Assembly: GCA_003484865.1 (NCBI GenBank)
Contig: DMZT01000337.1
Coordinates: forward strand, 1-20,684
From: Stenotrophomonas sp.
Lineage (GTDB): Bacteria; Pseudomonadota; Gammaproteobacteria; Xanthomonadales; Xanthomonadaceae
Length of the DNA: 20,684 nucleotides
Reading direction: 5' to 3'
This document shows, one piece after another, positions 1-7,677 of the stretch. Position 1 is the first letter of the stretch. Every line of letters starts with the position of its first letter. The position numbers were made by a program, and so were the translations under genes. The notes beneath the pieces are model-generated. The model did not search any database and was not told where the DNA came from. It worked only from the letters and a program-made list of their open reading frames with translations.

Positions 1-942
1 CACCAGCAGCGCCTGCTGCTGCGTACCCTGGCCGACCTGGGCGCGCACGTACATGCCGGGCAGCAGCTGGCCCTGTGGATTCGGGAACTGTGCCCGCAGG
101 GTGATGCTGCCGGTTTCCTGGTCCACATCGATGTCGGCGAATTCCAGCGTGCCGGTCAGGGCGTAGTCGGTGCCATCGGAGAGCTTGAGCTGCACCGGCG
201 CGGTGGTCGCCTCCACGCCGCCGTCGGCGATCGCGCGGCGCAGCGCGAGATACTCGTTGCTGGACTGGGTGATATCCACGTTCATCGGATCCACCTGCTG
301 GATGCGCGCCAGCGGCTCGGCCTGGCCGTTGGTCACCAGCGCGCCCGGGGTGAACAGCGCGCGGCCGATCCGCCCGCTGATCGGCGCGGTCACCCGCGCA
401 AAGCCCAGGTTGGTGCGTGCGGTATCGCGCACCGCCTGCGCCGCCTGCACCGCCGCCTCGGCCTGCTGGTGGGTGGCCACCGCATCATCCACGTCCTGCT
501 GCGCCGCCAGTTGACCGACGCCGAGCTGCTGCATGCGCTTTGCACGCAACCCCGCCGCCACCGCACTGGCCTCGGCCGTGCGCAGGTTGGCCTGCGCTTC
601 GTTCACCGAGGCCTGGTACAGCGCCGGTTCGATCTGGAACAGCGGCTGCCCGGCTTTCACCATCTCGCCCTGCTCGAACAACCGCGCCTGCAATACCCCG
701 GACACCTGCGGGCGTACATCCGATTCCTGAGAGGCCACCGTGCGTCCGGGCAATTCCTGGGCCAGCGCCAGCGATTGCGTCTGCAGGGTCAGCACCGTCA
801 CCTCCGGCGCCGGTCCCTTTGCCTTGGGCGCTTCCTTGCTGCAGGCGGCCAGCCCCAACGCCACGGCCAGCCCCAGCAGCGGCAGGCGCCAAGGGCCGGA
901 CAACAGGCCGGGGGCCGGGGAGGACGGGAGCGGATCGGTCAT
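1..942 (-). CDS. RND efflux membrane-fusion lipoprotein (AcrA/MexA family), 3' end cut by window edge
   Basis: Periplasmic adaptor that couples an inner-membrane RND pump to an outer-membrane channel. The reading frame is open from the ATG at 942 to base 1 (314 codons, no stop), so the protein continues outside the window. Residues 18-33 form a hydrophobic signal ending in a lipobox (LAAC, lipidated Cys34). Next come a first lipoyl half-motif (DVRPQVSGVLQARLFEQGEMVKAG region), a long Ala/Gln/Glu-rich coiled-coil hairpin (about 100-165), the second lipoyl half (VTAPISGRIGRALFTPGALV) and the start of the beta-barrel and membrane-proximal domain (LLPGMYVRAQV). The family is usually 380-400 residues, so roughly 70-90 are missing. 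The ribosome binding site is weak. It is divergent from a two-component system, an arrangement known for Stenotrophomonas sme pumps (smeABC/smeSR), but the exact pump cannot be named from this fragment. Confidence 0.93.
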   Translation of the reverse strand, partial: MTDPLPSSPAPGLLSGPWRLPLLGLAVALGLAACSKEAPKAKGPAPEVTVLTLQTQSLALAQELPGRTVASQESDVRPQVSGVLQARLFEQGEMVKAGQPLFQIEPALYQASVNEAQANLRTAEASAVAAGLRAKRMQQLGVGQLAAQQDVDDAVATHQQAEAAVQAAQAVRDTARTNLGFARVTAPISGRIGRALFTPGALVTNGQAEPLARIQQVDPMNVDITQSSNEYLALRRAIADGGVEATTAPVQLKLSDGTDYALTGTLEFADIDVDQETGSITLRAQFPNPQGQLLPGMYVRAQVGQGTQQQALLV

Positions 943-1047
943 GGGGGACGGTATTCCAGGCGTGAACGGGGCACATGGCCCCGGGCGGCAGGGCCACTGC
1001 TCGGGGCGAATATAGGAGAAGCGGGGCGAGGATCCGGCGAAAACCGC

Positions 1048-1063
1048 ATGAAACATTTTTCAT
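1048..1063. promoter_or_regulatory. AT-rich inverted repeat in the divergent efflux/two-component promoter
   Basis: ATGAAA (1048-1053) and TTTCAT (1058-1063) are perfect inverted arms around a 4-base spacer. The repeat lies in the 178-bp gap between the efflux adaptor (start 942) and the response regulator (start 1121). It is the only AT-rich patch in an otherwise very GC-rich gap, so an operator for the adjacent OmpR-type regulator or a promoter element is plausible. No binding evidence exists. Confidence 0.35.
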
Positions 1064-1120
1064 TTGCAGTCCCTCCGGGGGGTTGCGACGATGCACCGGT
1101 CCCAATCGTCAAAGTGGCCC

Positions 1121-1804
1121 ATGCCGCGCGTACTCACCATCGAGGACGACCTCGTCACCGCCGAGGAGATCGCCACGGAACTGCGCAGCCACGGCTTCGA
1201 GGTGGACCGGGTGGGCAATGGCGAGGACGGCCTGGCCATGGCCTGCCGCGGCGACTACGCCGTGATCACCCTGGACCGCATGCTGCCGGGCATGGATGGC
1301 CTGGCCCTGGTCACGGCCCTGCGGCGCCAGGGCATCACCACCCCGGTGCTGATGATCAGCGCCCTTTCCGATGTGGATGAGCGGGTCCGGGGCCTGCGCG
1401 CCGGCGGCGACGACTACCTGACCAAACCCTTCGCCTCGGACGAAATGGCGGCCCGCGTGGAGGTGTTGATCCGTCGCCACGGGCAGCCAGCCGTGGCGGA
1501 GAACCAGTTGCGCGCCGGTGACCTGGAGCTGGACCTGATGACCCGCACCGCCCGCCGCGCCGGCGAGGAGATCACCCTGCTGCCGACCGAGTTCAAACTG
1601 CTGGAATTCCTCGTGCGCAACGTCGGCCAGGTGGTCACCCGCACCATGTTGTTCCAGGAGGTATGGGGCTACCACTTCGATCCCGGCACCAACCTGATCG
1701 ACGTCCACATCGGGCGCCTGCGCAAGCGCATCGACCAGCCCGGGCGTGCCCAGCCGATCCGCACCGTGCGTGGCACCGGCTATGTCCTGGACGACCATGT
1801 CTGA
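1121..1804 (+). CDS. OmpR/PhoB-family response regulator
   Basis: DNA-binding response regulator of 227 residues. The receiver domain (1-115) has the acidic pair E8/D9/D10, phosphoacceptor D52 (ITLDRMLPGMDG) and the Lys of the TKPF motif. A winged-helix C-terminal domain (about 130-222) carries the typical ELLxxLxRNxGxVVTRxxL, DVHIGRLRKRID and VRGTGYVL signatures. I chose the ATG at 1121 because MPRVLTIEDD begins the receiver fold directly; in-frame ATGs at 1091 and 1064 would only add an uncharged tail. Its stop overlaps the downstream kinase start by 8 bp, so the two are translationally coupled. It is divergent from the efflux adaptor gene and is the obvious candidate for its regulator, as with SmeR, but that link is inferred from position. 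Confidence 0.95.
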   Translation: MPRVLTIEDDLVTAEEIATELRSHGFEVDRVGNGEDGLAMACRGDYAVITLDRMLPGMDGLALVTALRRQGITTPVLMISALSDVDERVRGLRAGGDDYLTKPFASDEMAARVEVLIRRHGQPAVAENQLRAGDLELDLMTRTARRAGEEITLLPTEFKLLEFLVRNVGQVVTRTMLFQEVWGYHFDPGTNLIDVHIGRLRKRIDQPGRAQPIRTVRGTGYVLDDHV

Positions 1805-3167
1805 TCACTGGCGTTCCTCCAGCAGCCGGCTGCTTGGGCTGTACTGCGTGCTGTTCGTGGCCTGGTCCAGCGTACTGCTGGGGGTGATGTACTGGCGCGT
1901 CTCGGACTACCTCAACGACCTCGCCGAGTCCGGCCTGCAGCAGCGCGCGCACCTGTTCGAGAAGTTCGAGGGCCCGGCGCTGGACGATGCGCTGCGCGAC
2001 AGCCTGCGCTATGACCTGCACGGGGCGTATGCCTACGGCATCTTCAGCCGCAGCGGGCAGCCACTGTCCGGCCCACTCCTGGCGATTCCCGATGGCCTGA
2101 GCATCGACGGGCACGCGCAGGCGGTGGAACGCTGGTCCCTGCGTAGTGGGCCGATCAAGGCGCCCGGGCGCGCGCTCGGCGTGGAAACGCAGGATGGCCG
2201 ACTGCTGGTGTTCGTTCGCCAGAGCGGCAAGCTCTCCGCGGTCAACAGCATCATTCTCGATGCGCTGCTGTGGGGCGTCTCGTTGACCGTCCTTCCCGGC
2301 CTGGCCGGCTGGCACATCCTGCGCCGGCGCCCGCTCAAACGGATCCAGCAGATCGAGGCCGCGACCAACCGCATCATCGCCGGCGATCTCGGCCAGCGTC
2401 TGCCCGTGTCCGGCCACCCGGATGAGATCGACCGTCTCTCGAGCATCGTCAATGCCATGCTCGAACGCATCGAGCAGCTGATGACCGAGGTCAAGGGCGT
2501 GTGCGACAGCATCGCGCATGATCTGCGGACCCCGCTCACCCGCCTGCGCGCGCATCTCTACCGCACCCGTGTCGGGCTGGAAGAAGATGACCCGCGTGCC
2601 GCGCAGCTGGACAAGGCGCTGACCGAAACCGACCGGCTGATGGCGCGCTTCGGGGCGCTGCTGCGCGTCTCCGAACTGGAAAGCCACCAGCGCCGCTCGG
2701 CCTTCGTCGAACTGGATGCGGGCGAGCTGCTGCAGGAACTGCACGCGTTCTACCTGCCACTGGCCGAGGAGAAGGACCAGCAGCTGCTGCTGGAGATCAC
2801 CCCGCAGGTAGGCACGCTGTGGGGCGACCGCGAACTGCTGTTCGAGGCGCTGGCCAACCTACTCTCCAACGCGTTGCACTTCACCCCGGCGCAGGGCCGG
2901 ATCGTGCTTCGCGCGGTGGATGACCACGGCGCACCGCGCATCGATGTGATCGACAACGGCCCCGGCATTCCGCCGCAGGATCGCAGCCTGATCTACCAGC
3001 GCTTCTTCCGCGGCGGTAGCGGCGGCGAGACGACCGAGGGCTTCGGGCTGGGGCTTTCGATCGTGGCCGCCATCGCCGGCCTCCATGGGTTCCGGGTCCG
3101 CGCCGGGGATGCGCCGGGCGGCGGCGCATGGCTGAGCATCCGCTGCGCGGCGGAGGGGCTTCGCTGA
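1797..3167 (+). CDS. HAMP-containing sensor histidine kinase
   Basis: Inner-membrane sensor kinase, 456 residues, partner of the preceding OmpR-type regulator. TM1 spans about 12-33, a periplasmic sensor of about 115 residues follows, and TM2 spans about 151-174. A HAMP linker leads to the HisKA dimerisation helix with phospho-acceptor H241 in IAHDLRTPLTRLR. The ATPase domain shows the N box (LANLLSNALHFTP), G1 (DNGPGIPP) and G2 (GFGLGLSIV). All catalytic motifs are intact. The ATG at 1797 is preferred over one at 1746 because the latter would lie deep inside the regulator gene and add residues before TM1. The periplasmic domain has no motif I recognise, so the stimulus is unknown. Confidence 0.95.
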   Translation: MSDHWRSSSSRLLGLYCVLFVAWSSVLLGVMYWRVSDYLNDLAESGLQQRAHLFEKFEGPALDDALRDSLRYDLHGAYAYGIFSRSGQPLSGPLLAIPDGLSIDGHAQAVERWSLRSGPIKAPGRALGVETQDGRLLVFVRQSGKLSAVNSIILDALLWGVSLTVLPGLAGWHILRRRPLKRIQQIEAATNRIIAGDLGQRLPVSGHPDEIDRLSSIVNAMLERIEQLMTEVKGVCDSIAHDLRTPLTRLRAHLYRTRVGLEEDDPRAAQLDKALTETDRLMARFGALLRVSELESHQRRSAFVELDAGELLQELHAFYLPLAEEKDQQLLLEITPQVGTLWGDRELLFEALANLLSNALHFTPAQGRIVLRAVDDHGAPRIDVIDNGPGIPPQDRSLIYQRFFRGGSGGETTEGFGLGLSIVAAIAGLHGFRVRAGDAPGGGAWLSIRCAAEGLR

Positions 3168-3251
3168 CACCCGGCCGCCTGCACATCGCGGCGATGCGGT
3201 AGCCACTAGCATCGGCGGCGAAGCTTGATTCGCTGCAAGGTGTACCCCTCG

Positions 3252-4064
3252 ATGTCCTCATTGCCCGGCCCGCGCTTCCTCAACACCATCCTGCTTGGCG
3301 GCGACACGGCCGGGAAACTCGGTGCCGCCGCCGCGGCAGGGTTCGCACAGGTCGAGCTGTGGCGTGAGGAAGTCGAGTCCTCATCCGTCGCCGAGGTGCG
3401 TGCAACCCTGACGCGCACCGGCCTGCAGCTCACCGACGTGCAGGTGCTGCTGGATTTTGATGGCGCTTCGGCGGCCACCCGCGAGGGCAAGCGTGCAGAG
3501 GCACTGTCCTTGCTTGCGCTGGCGCACGACATGGGCGCAGGCACGGTGCTGGTGCCCGCCTGCACCGCGACCGACTACGTGCCCGACCGCGTCACCGACG
3601 ACCTGCGCTGGCTGTGCGCGCGTGCCGCCGAACGTGGCCTGCGCATCGCCTACGAAGGCATGGCCTGGAGCCGCCTGCATTCCACCCTGCCCTCTGCGTG
3701 GCAGCAGATCGAGCAGGTCGGCGCGCCGAACCTGGACATCGTGGTCGATGCCTTCCACCTGTTCGCCGCCGGGCGCACCGCCGACGATCTGCACGACGTG
3801 CCGGTGGAGCGCATCGCGCTGGTGCAGCTATCGGATGTGCTGACCCAGCCGTTGCCCGGCCAGGTCACCACGCAGGCGCGGCATCACCGCTGCCTGCCGG
3901 GCGATGGCCTCTGGCCGCTGGAGACGCTGATCGATGCGCTGGCCGCGATGGGTTACGGCGGGCCGATCGGGCTGGAGGTGTTCAACGATGCGCTGAAGGC
4001 CCGCGATCCACATGCGGTGGCACGTGAGGCCATCGCCGCGCTGGAGGCCGTGCTGACGCGCTGA
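3252..4064 (+). CDS. Xylose-isomerase-like TIM barrel enzyme, 3-dehydroshikimate dehydratase-like
   Basis: Metal-dependent TIM-barrel protein of 270 residues in the sugar phosphate isomerase/epimerase superfamily. Candidate metal ligands are E135 (IAYEGMAW), D166 (VVDAFH), Q192 (VQLSD) and E242 (GLEVFN). H169 and the HHRCLPGDG loop (211-219) also look catalytic. A Gln as third ligand and the DxFH motif recall the N-terminal domain of bacterial 3-dehydroshikimate dehydratases (QuiC type), which make protocatechuate from 3-dehydroshikimate. The assignment is from motif memory, and another isomerase/epimerase remains possible. The ATG at 3252 has AAGGTG about 9 bases upstream; a TTG at 3225 would lengthen it without homologous fold. 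It stands 84 bp after the kinase and converges with the SDR gene. Confidence 0.85.
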   Translation: MSSLPGPRFLNTILLGGDTAGKLGAAAAAGFAQVELWREEVESSSVAEVRATLTRTGLQLTDVQVLLDFDGASAATREGKRAEALSLLALAHDMGAGTVLVPACTATDYVPDRVTDDLRWLCARAAERGLRIAYEGMAWSRLHSTLPSAWQQIEQVGAPNLDIVVDAFHLFAAGRTADDLHDVPVERIALVQLSDVLTQPLPGQVTTQARHHRCLPGDGLWPLETLIDALAAMGYGGPIGLEVFNDALKARDPHAVAREAIAALEAVLTR

Positions 4065-4137
4065 CGCTCGACGGCTGCCACCCGCGGGCCGTGTCGGGAA
4101 ATCCGGCAAGCGCAGGACGTCAGGACGTGAGCGGGTG

Positions 4138-5016
4138 TCAGCGTGGTTCGACTGCCGACTTGGCGATCTGCGGCCACTGCCTGGCGACCGCCTCGATGTT
4201 ACCGGCCACTACGGCCCGCAGATCGCGCGGATAGCGCACGCCCTCGGCCTCGCTCAGCCGCGTGGCATGGAACTGGCCGTTGCTGGCGCGCAGAATCCAG
4301 CCACCCTCGATGCAGGCGCGCGAGGCCAGGAACACGACGCCCGGCGCCACGGCCTCCGGGTGCAGCTCATCCGGCTCGCCTTCCACGCCCCACATGCGGG
4401 TCTTGGCCACGGGTGAAACCGCGTTGACCACGATCCCATGCGCGGCGCCTTCGGCAGCCAGCACATTGACGATGCCGACCGCGGCCGACTTCGCCGCCGC
4501 GTAGGCCGCCAGCCCGTGCTGCACGTACTGCGGGTACAGCGCGCGGTCGGAGGTGGTCAGCACGATGCGGCCATGCCCCTGCGCCTGCATCGCCGGCCAC
4601 GCGGCCTGGGCGAGCCACAACGGCGCCTTGGCCGCGACCGCCATCATGTGGTCGAAACGATCCTCGTCCACCGCATCGATCAGCTGGTACTCGACCCAGC
4701 CCGCGTTGTGCAGGATCACGTCCAGGCGGCCATGCCGCTGCAGGATATCGGCGACCCGTGCAGCGGCCGCGGAGCGGGACTGGATGTCCTGGTGGCTGGC
4801 CTCGACAGAGAGCCCCTCTGCACGCAGACGCGCAACAGCGTGATCGATCCGCTGCGGATCACGGCCGGTACCGTCCAGCGTAGCGCCCACGTCCTGCATC
4901 ACCACATGCGCGCCGCGCTGGGCCAGCAACCGGCTGTAGGCGAAGCCGAGGCCGCCTGCGGCGCCGGTGACCAGGGCGACCTGCCCGGCGAAAGAAAGTG
5001 TGTCGTTGATCGTCAT
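4138..5016 (-). CDS. Short-chain dehydrogenase/reductase (SDR)
   Basis: NAD(P)-dependent oxidoreductase of 292 residues with a Rossmann fold. The cofactor motif TGAAGGLG is at 17-24, NAG at 104-106, Ser156 precedes the YAAAK catalytic motif (Y172, K176), and VNAVSP closes the core. D42 after strand 2 suggests NAD rather than NADP, as in MFE-2 or hydroxyacyl-CoA type SDRs. The C-terminal 50 residues are not typical of the core family and may form a substrate lid. The ATG at 5016 was chosen because MTINDTLSFAGQVALVTG begins the fold; an upstream in-frame ATG at 5145 would overlap the next gene's end. It converges with the TIM-barrel gene across 73 bp in which I see no convincing terminator. The substrate cannot be read from sequence. 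Confidence 0.92.
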   Translation of the reverse strand: MTINDTLSFAGQVALVTGAAGGLGFAYSRLLAQRGAHVVMQDVGATLDGTGRDPQRIDHAVARLRAEGLSVEASHQDIQSRSAAAARVADILQRHGRLDVILHNAGWVEYQLIDAVDEDRFDHMMAVAAKAPLWLAQAAWPAMQAQGHGRIVLTTSDRALYPQYVQHGLAAYAAAKSAAVGIVNVLAAEGAAHGIVVNAVSPVAKTRMWGVEGEPDELHPEAVAPGVVFLASRACIEGGWILRASNGQFHATRLSEAEGVRYPRDLRAVVAGNIEAVARQWPQIAKSAVEPR

Positions 5017-5102
5017 GCGGACAGCATCCGCCCTGGACAGCGCGGATGCCAATACCGATGACAGCTTGCTGCGATACGCAGGGCGTATCGCACACGAGAT
5101 GC

Positions 5103-5486
5103 TTAGCGGTGCGTGGGCTCGACGATCACCGCCGTGCCGTAGCACAGCACTTCGGTCAGGCCGGTCATCACGTCGGTGGCGTCATAGCGCATCGCGATGA
5201 TCGCGTTGGCGCCCAGCAGCCGCGCATGGTTGGACATGTCCCGGTAGGTCTCTTCGCGCGCCTGCTCGCACAGCTGCGTGTAGATGGTGATGTTGCCGCC
5301 GAAGATGGTCTGCAGCCCGCCGAGGAAGTTGCCCACGATGGAACGCGAACGCACGGTGATGCCACGCACCACGCCCAGGCTGCGCACCACGCGGAAGCCG
5401 GGCAGCTCCATCGCCGTGGTCACCATGGAATCATCGAGCCGGGTTGCCGGGCCTGCGCGGCCACCGCTGTTGTAAGGATCTGCCAT
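5103..5486 (-). CDS. YbjQ/UPF0145 family protein
   Basis: Small protein of 127 residues. The core from about residue 23 ([20 protein letters not shown]) matches the YbjQ family pattern: a strand-rich start, a [13 protein letters not shown] turn, a helix with CEQARxETYRDM, and [12 protein letters not shown] followed by a final strand [12 protein letters not shown]. The family is normally about 105 residues and forms a pentameric ring of unknown biochemical role, so this copy has roughly a 20-residue N-terminal extension. The ATG at 5486 has AAGG just upstream, which supports the longer form. It lies 86 bp upstream of the SDR on the same strand and could be co-transcribed. Confidence 0.9.
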   Translation of the reverse strand: MADPYNSGGRAGPATRLDDSMVTTAMELPGFRVVRSLGVVRGITVRSRSIVGNFLGGLQTIFGGNITIYTQLCEQAREETYRDMSNHARLLGANAIIAMRYDATDVMTGLTEVLCYGTAVIVEPTHR

Positions 5487-5607
5487 TGCTGCCTTATCCA
5501 GGTTGAGAGTATCGATCCGGCCAGCACGCAGGGTGCGGCTGGCGCTGGCGGAAGGATAGCGCCAAGGCAAGCAAGGAGGCGACGTCCCGTGGCGCCCGGC
5601 GGCGCCC

Positions 5608-5904
5608 CTATACCCCGCCGAGCCTGACCACCTGGTACACCGCGATATTCCGCTCGGCCAGCGCACGCACCACCTCGGGAATCAGCTGCATCGGCAGGTC
5701 CACTTCATAGCCGTGCGGACGGGCGTGCAGGAGCGAGGCGTCGAAGTCGAAGGCAGGATTGTCGCTGGCGCGTTGAACGAGGAACGTGGTGATCGCATCG
5801 CGGGCGATGTCCTCCGATTCCCCGACTTCGACATACACCCGGTACAGCGTGTCGCCGTAATCATCGGGCGTGCCGTGCACGGAAGTCACCGTTGGATCGG
5901 TCAT
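5608..5904 (-). CDS. Hypothetical 98-residue protein
   Basis: Small acidic cytoplasmic protein with no signal peptide or membrane segment. A near-perfect Shine-Dalgarno (AGGAGG) sits just upstream of the ATG at 5904, and codon use matches the neighbours, so the gene looks real. The sequence alternates predicted strand and helix ([22 protein letters not shown], then [32 protein letters not shown]), resembling a small ferredoxin-like or ACT-like alpha/beta fold, but I recognise no named family. It sits 121 bp upstream of the ybjQ-like gene on the same strand. Confidence 0.75.
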   Translation of the reverse strand: MTDPTVTSVHGTPDDYGDTLYRVYVEVGESEDIARDAITTFLVQRASDNPAFDFDASLLHARPHGYEVDLPMQLIPEVVRALAERNIAVYQVVRLGGV

Positions 5905-6000
5905 CGCGTCCTCCTGTGTTGGCGCAAGCGCCGGGCCAGCCGAAACCATACACCTCGGTCGGTCCACAGCGCCTGCACACAGTCGCACTTCCGGCAGCCC

Positions 6001-7518
6001 TCAGCGCCCCCGCGGATCGACCAGATCGCTCTTGCTCCGCGCAAACACCGGCGCCCCCACGTCCAGCTCCGCATCACCCACCGGCCGACCTGCCAGGAAG
6101 TCCGTGATGCCCGCGGCGATGGCGGGATTCCCGAGCCACAGTTCGTTGTCGTGGCTGGCCCCGCGCACCCGCAATGTGCGGCTGTCGCTGAAGCCCGGCC
6201 GCAGCGCCTCGGCGTTGGCCGGCGGCGTGCGCCCATCCAGCGTGCCACTGATGAACAGCACCGGCACGTTGCTGCGCAGTGGCCCGCGGAAAGCATCGCC
6301 AAGATCGACCAGCCCCAGGCCATCCCCCAGTGCCGGGAAGGGGAAGTTCAGCGCATCGCCGAACAGGCTCTCGCGTGCCTGCGCCTCGGCCAGTGCGCGG
6401 CGCTGCGGAGTCTGGCCCGAGGCCACATCCATCGCCAGCGACATCGCGCCGTAGCTGCCGTACTCACTGCGCAGCAGCAGGACCATCGCCGCCAGCAGAT
6501 CGTAGTCGCCGTTCTCGGCATCGCGCAGGATCAGCGGCAGCCACTGCTGGGTCATGCGGCGCCCGAGACAGGCACTGATCGCCAGCTGCGCGTCGTACGC
6601 GCCGATCATCACGGGCTTGCCGCCATGCATGACACTGTGGCCCTGGCGCGGCTGCTCGCGCAGGGCCGCCAGCACGCGCGTGGCCGAGCCGGTCAGATCA
6701 TCGAAGCCCGCTCCTTTGGCCAACACGCCCAGCTCCGCCAGCAGCGCATCGGCCGACAGCGGCAGCTTCAAGGTGTCATCAGGTCCTTCCGTCCCCATCA
6801 GCACCACGCGGTCCAGACCGGCGCCGTGCAGGCGCACCGTGGCCAGCGCCAGATGCGTGCCATAGCTCATGCCCCACAGGCTGATCTTCGGCACCTTCAA
6901 CGCACGCTGCAGGTCCTCCAGATCGCCGGCACTTTCCGCGGTGGTGTAGGCCCCCAAGTCCACGCCCGTCTCCCGCCAGTACGCCACGCAGCGGGCGGCA
7001 ACGTCACGCAGCGCGGCGAGCGCCGCATCGTGCTGCAGCGGCTTTGCATCGTCGAACGTGTGCTCATGCGGGCACGACGGCGGCGGCTCCGACTCACCCG
7101 CCCCGCGCTGATCGAGCAGCAGCACGTCGGTTTCGCGCCGGACCTGATCGAACACCGGCCATCGCGGTCCGCGCCCGGTCCCGATCCCCGAGCCCCCCGG
7201 ACCACCGGCCAGGTACACCACGGGCGACGCATTGCCATCGCCACCCGTTGCCGGCAGGCGCACCACCCGCAGGCGTATGCGCGGGCCGTTGGGGTCGGCA
7301 TGCCGGCGCGGCACCTCCAGGTAGCCCGCCTCGGCCGCGATCGTGCCGTGCTTCTGTGTCTCGAACGCATAGGGGGCGAACACCAGCGGCGCCGACGCAT
7401 CACGTGCCAGCACAGGTGACGCACCGACCAGGGTCAGGCAGAGCGCTGCCCACCGCGTGACCGGCAGGCACAGGCCGGGAGCAGGAGAACGGAACAGGGA
7501 CATCGGGACGTTGGACAT
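6001..7518 (-). CDS. Exported alpha/beta-hydrolase, prolyl aminopeptidase/TAP-like
   Basis: Secreted or periplasmic serine hydrolase of 505 residues. A Sec signal peptide (about 1-38, ending SPVLA) is followed by the alpha/beta fold: oxyanion loop GGPGGSG (105-111), DQRGAGES (136-143), nucleophile elbow GMSYG with S218, acid D428 (GTLDGRTPP) and base H456 (GASHDN). The GGPGGSG/DQRG pair is typical of prolyl aminopeptidase and tripeptidyl-peptidase-like families, so peptide or amide hydrolysis is likely. The ATG at 7518 has a GGAG site 8 bases upstream; the same frame stays open to 9177 but that part is antisense to the LytS-like kinase gene. It is divergent from that kinase across 159 bp. Confidence 0.92.
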   Translation of the reverse strand: MSNVPMSLFRSPAPGLCLPVTRWAALCLTLVGASPVLARDASAPLVFAPYAFETQKHGTIAAEAGYLEVPRRHADPNGPRIRLRVVRLPATGGDGNASPVVYLAGGPGGSGIGTGRGPRWPVFDQVRRETDVLLLDQRGAGESEPPPSCPHEHTFDDAKPLQHDAALAALRDVAARCVAYWRETGVDLGAYTTAESAGDLEDLQRALKVPKISLWGMSYGTHLALATVRLHGAGLDRVVLMGTEGPDDTLKLPLSADALLAELGVLAKGAGFDDLTGSATRVLAALREQPRQGHSVMHGGKPVMIGAYDAQLAISACLGRRMTQQWLPLILRDAENGDYDLLAAMVLLLRSEYGSYGAMSLAMDVASGQTPQRRALAEAQARESLFGDALNFPFPALGDGLGLVDLGDAFRGPLRSNVPVLFISGTLDGRTPPANAEALRPGFSDSRTLRVRGASHDNELWLGNPAIAAGITDFLAGRPVGDAELDVGAPVFARSKSDLVDPRGR

Positions 7519-7558
7519 GACGGACTCCGGATGGGAGGTAAGGGAATCGAGCACCGAG

Positions 7559-7583
7559 TGACGGCGCATGCACCACGCCGTCA
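7559..7583. promoter_or_regulatory. 8-9-8 inverted repeat between divergent hydrolase and LytS-like genes
   Basis: TGACGGCG (7559-7566) and CGCCGTCA (7576-7583) are perfect inverted arms around 9 bases. The repeat is 41 bp upstream of the hydrolase start and 95 bp upstream of the kinase start. A second perfect repeat, GGACGG-C-CCGTCC (7609-7621), follows 25 bp later and shares the GACGG core. They could be an operator pair or leader hairpins. Confidence 0.35.
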
Positions 7584-7677
7584 GCATCACCTTCCCCACG
7601 GCAGCCGAGGACGGCCCGTCCGCCGAACAGCTCCAGGCGGGGGTCCAGTGACTCCGTGCAACCGATACGATGGACGC

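Noticed and set aside
1635..2744. 369-residue minus-strand open frame
   Set aside because: It is antisense to the histidine kinase, whose motifs are all intact on the plus strand.
4065..4137. Possible terminator between the convergent TIM-barrel and SDR genes
   Set aside because: Only a short CCCGCGGG palindrome is visible, without a stable stem or T-run.
5713..7419. 568-residue plus-strand open frame
   Set aside because: It is opposite the hydrolase and the 98-residue gene, is rich in Arg, Gln and His, and shows no domain; it is a high-GC shadow.
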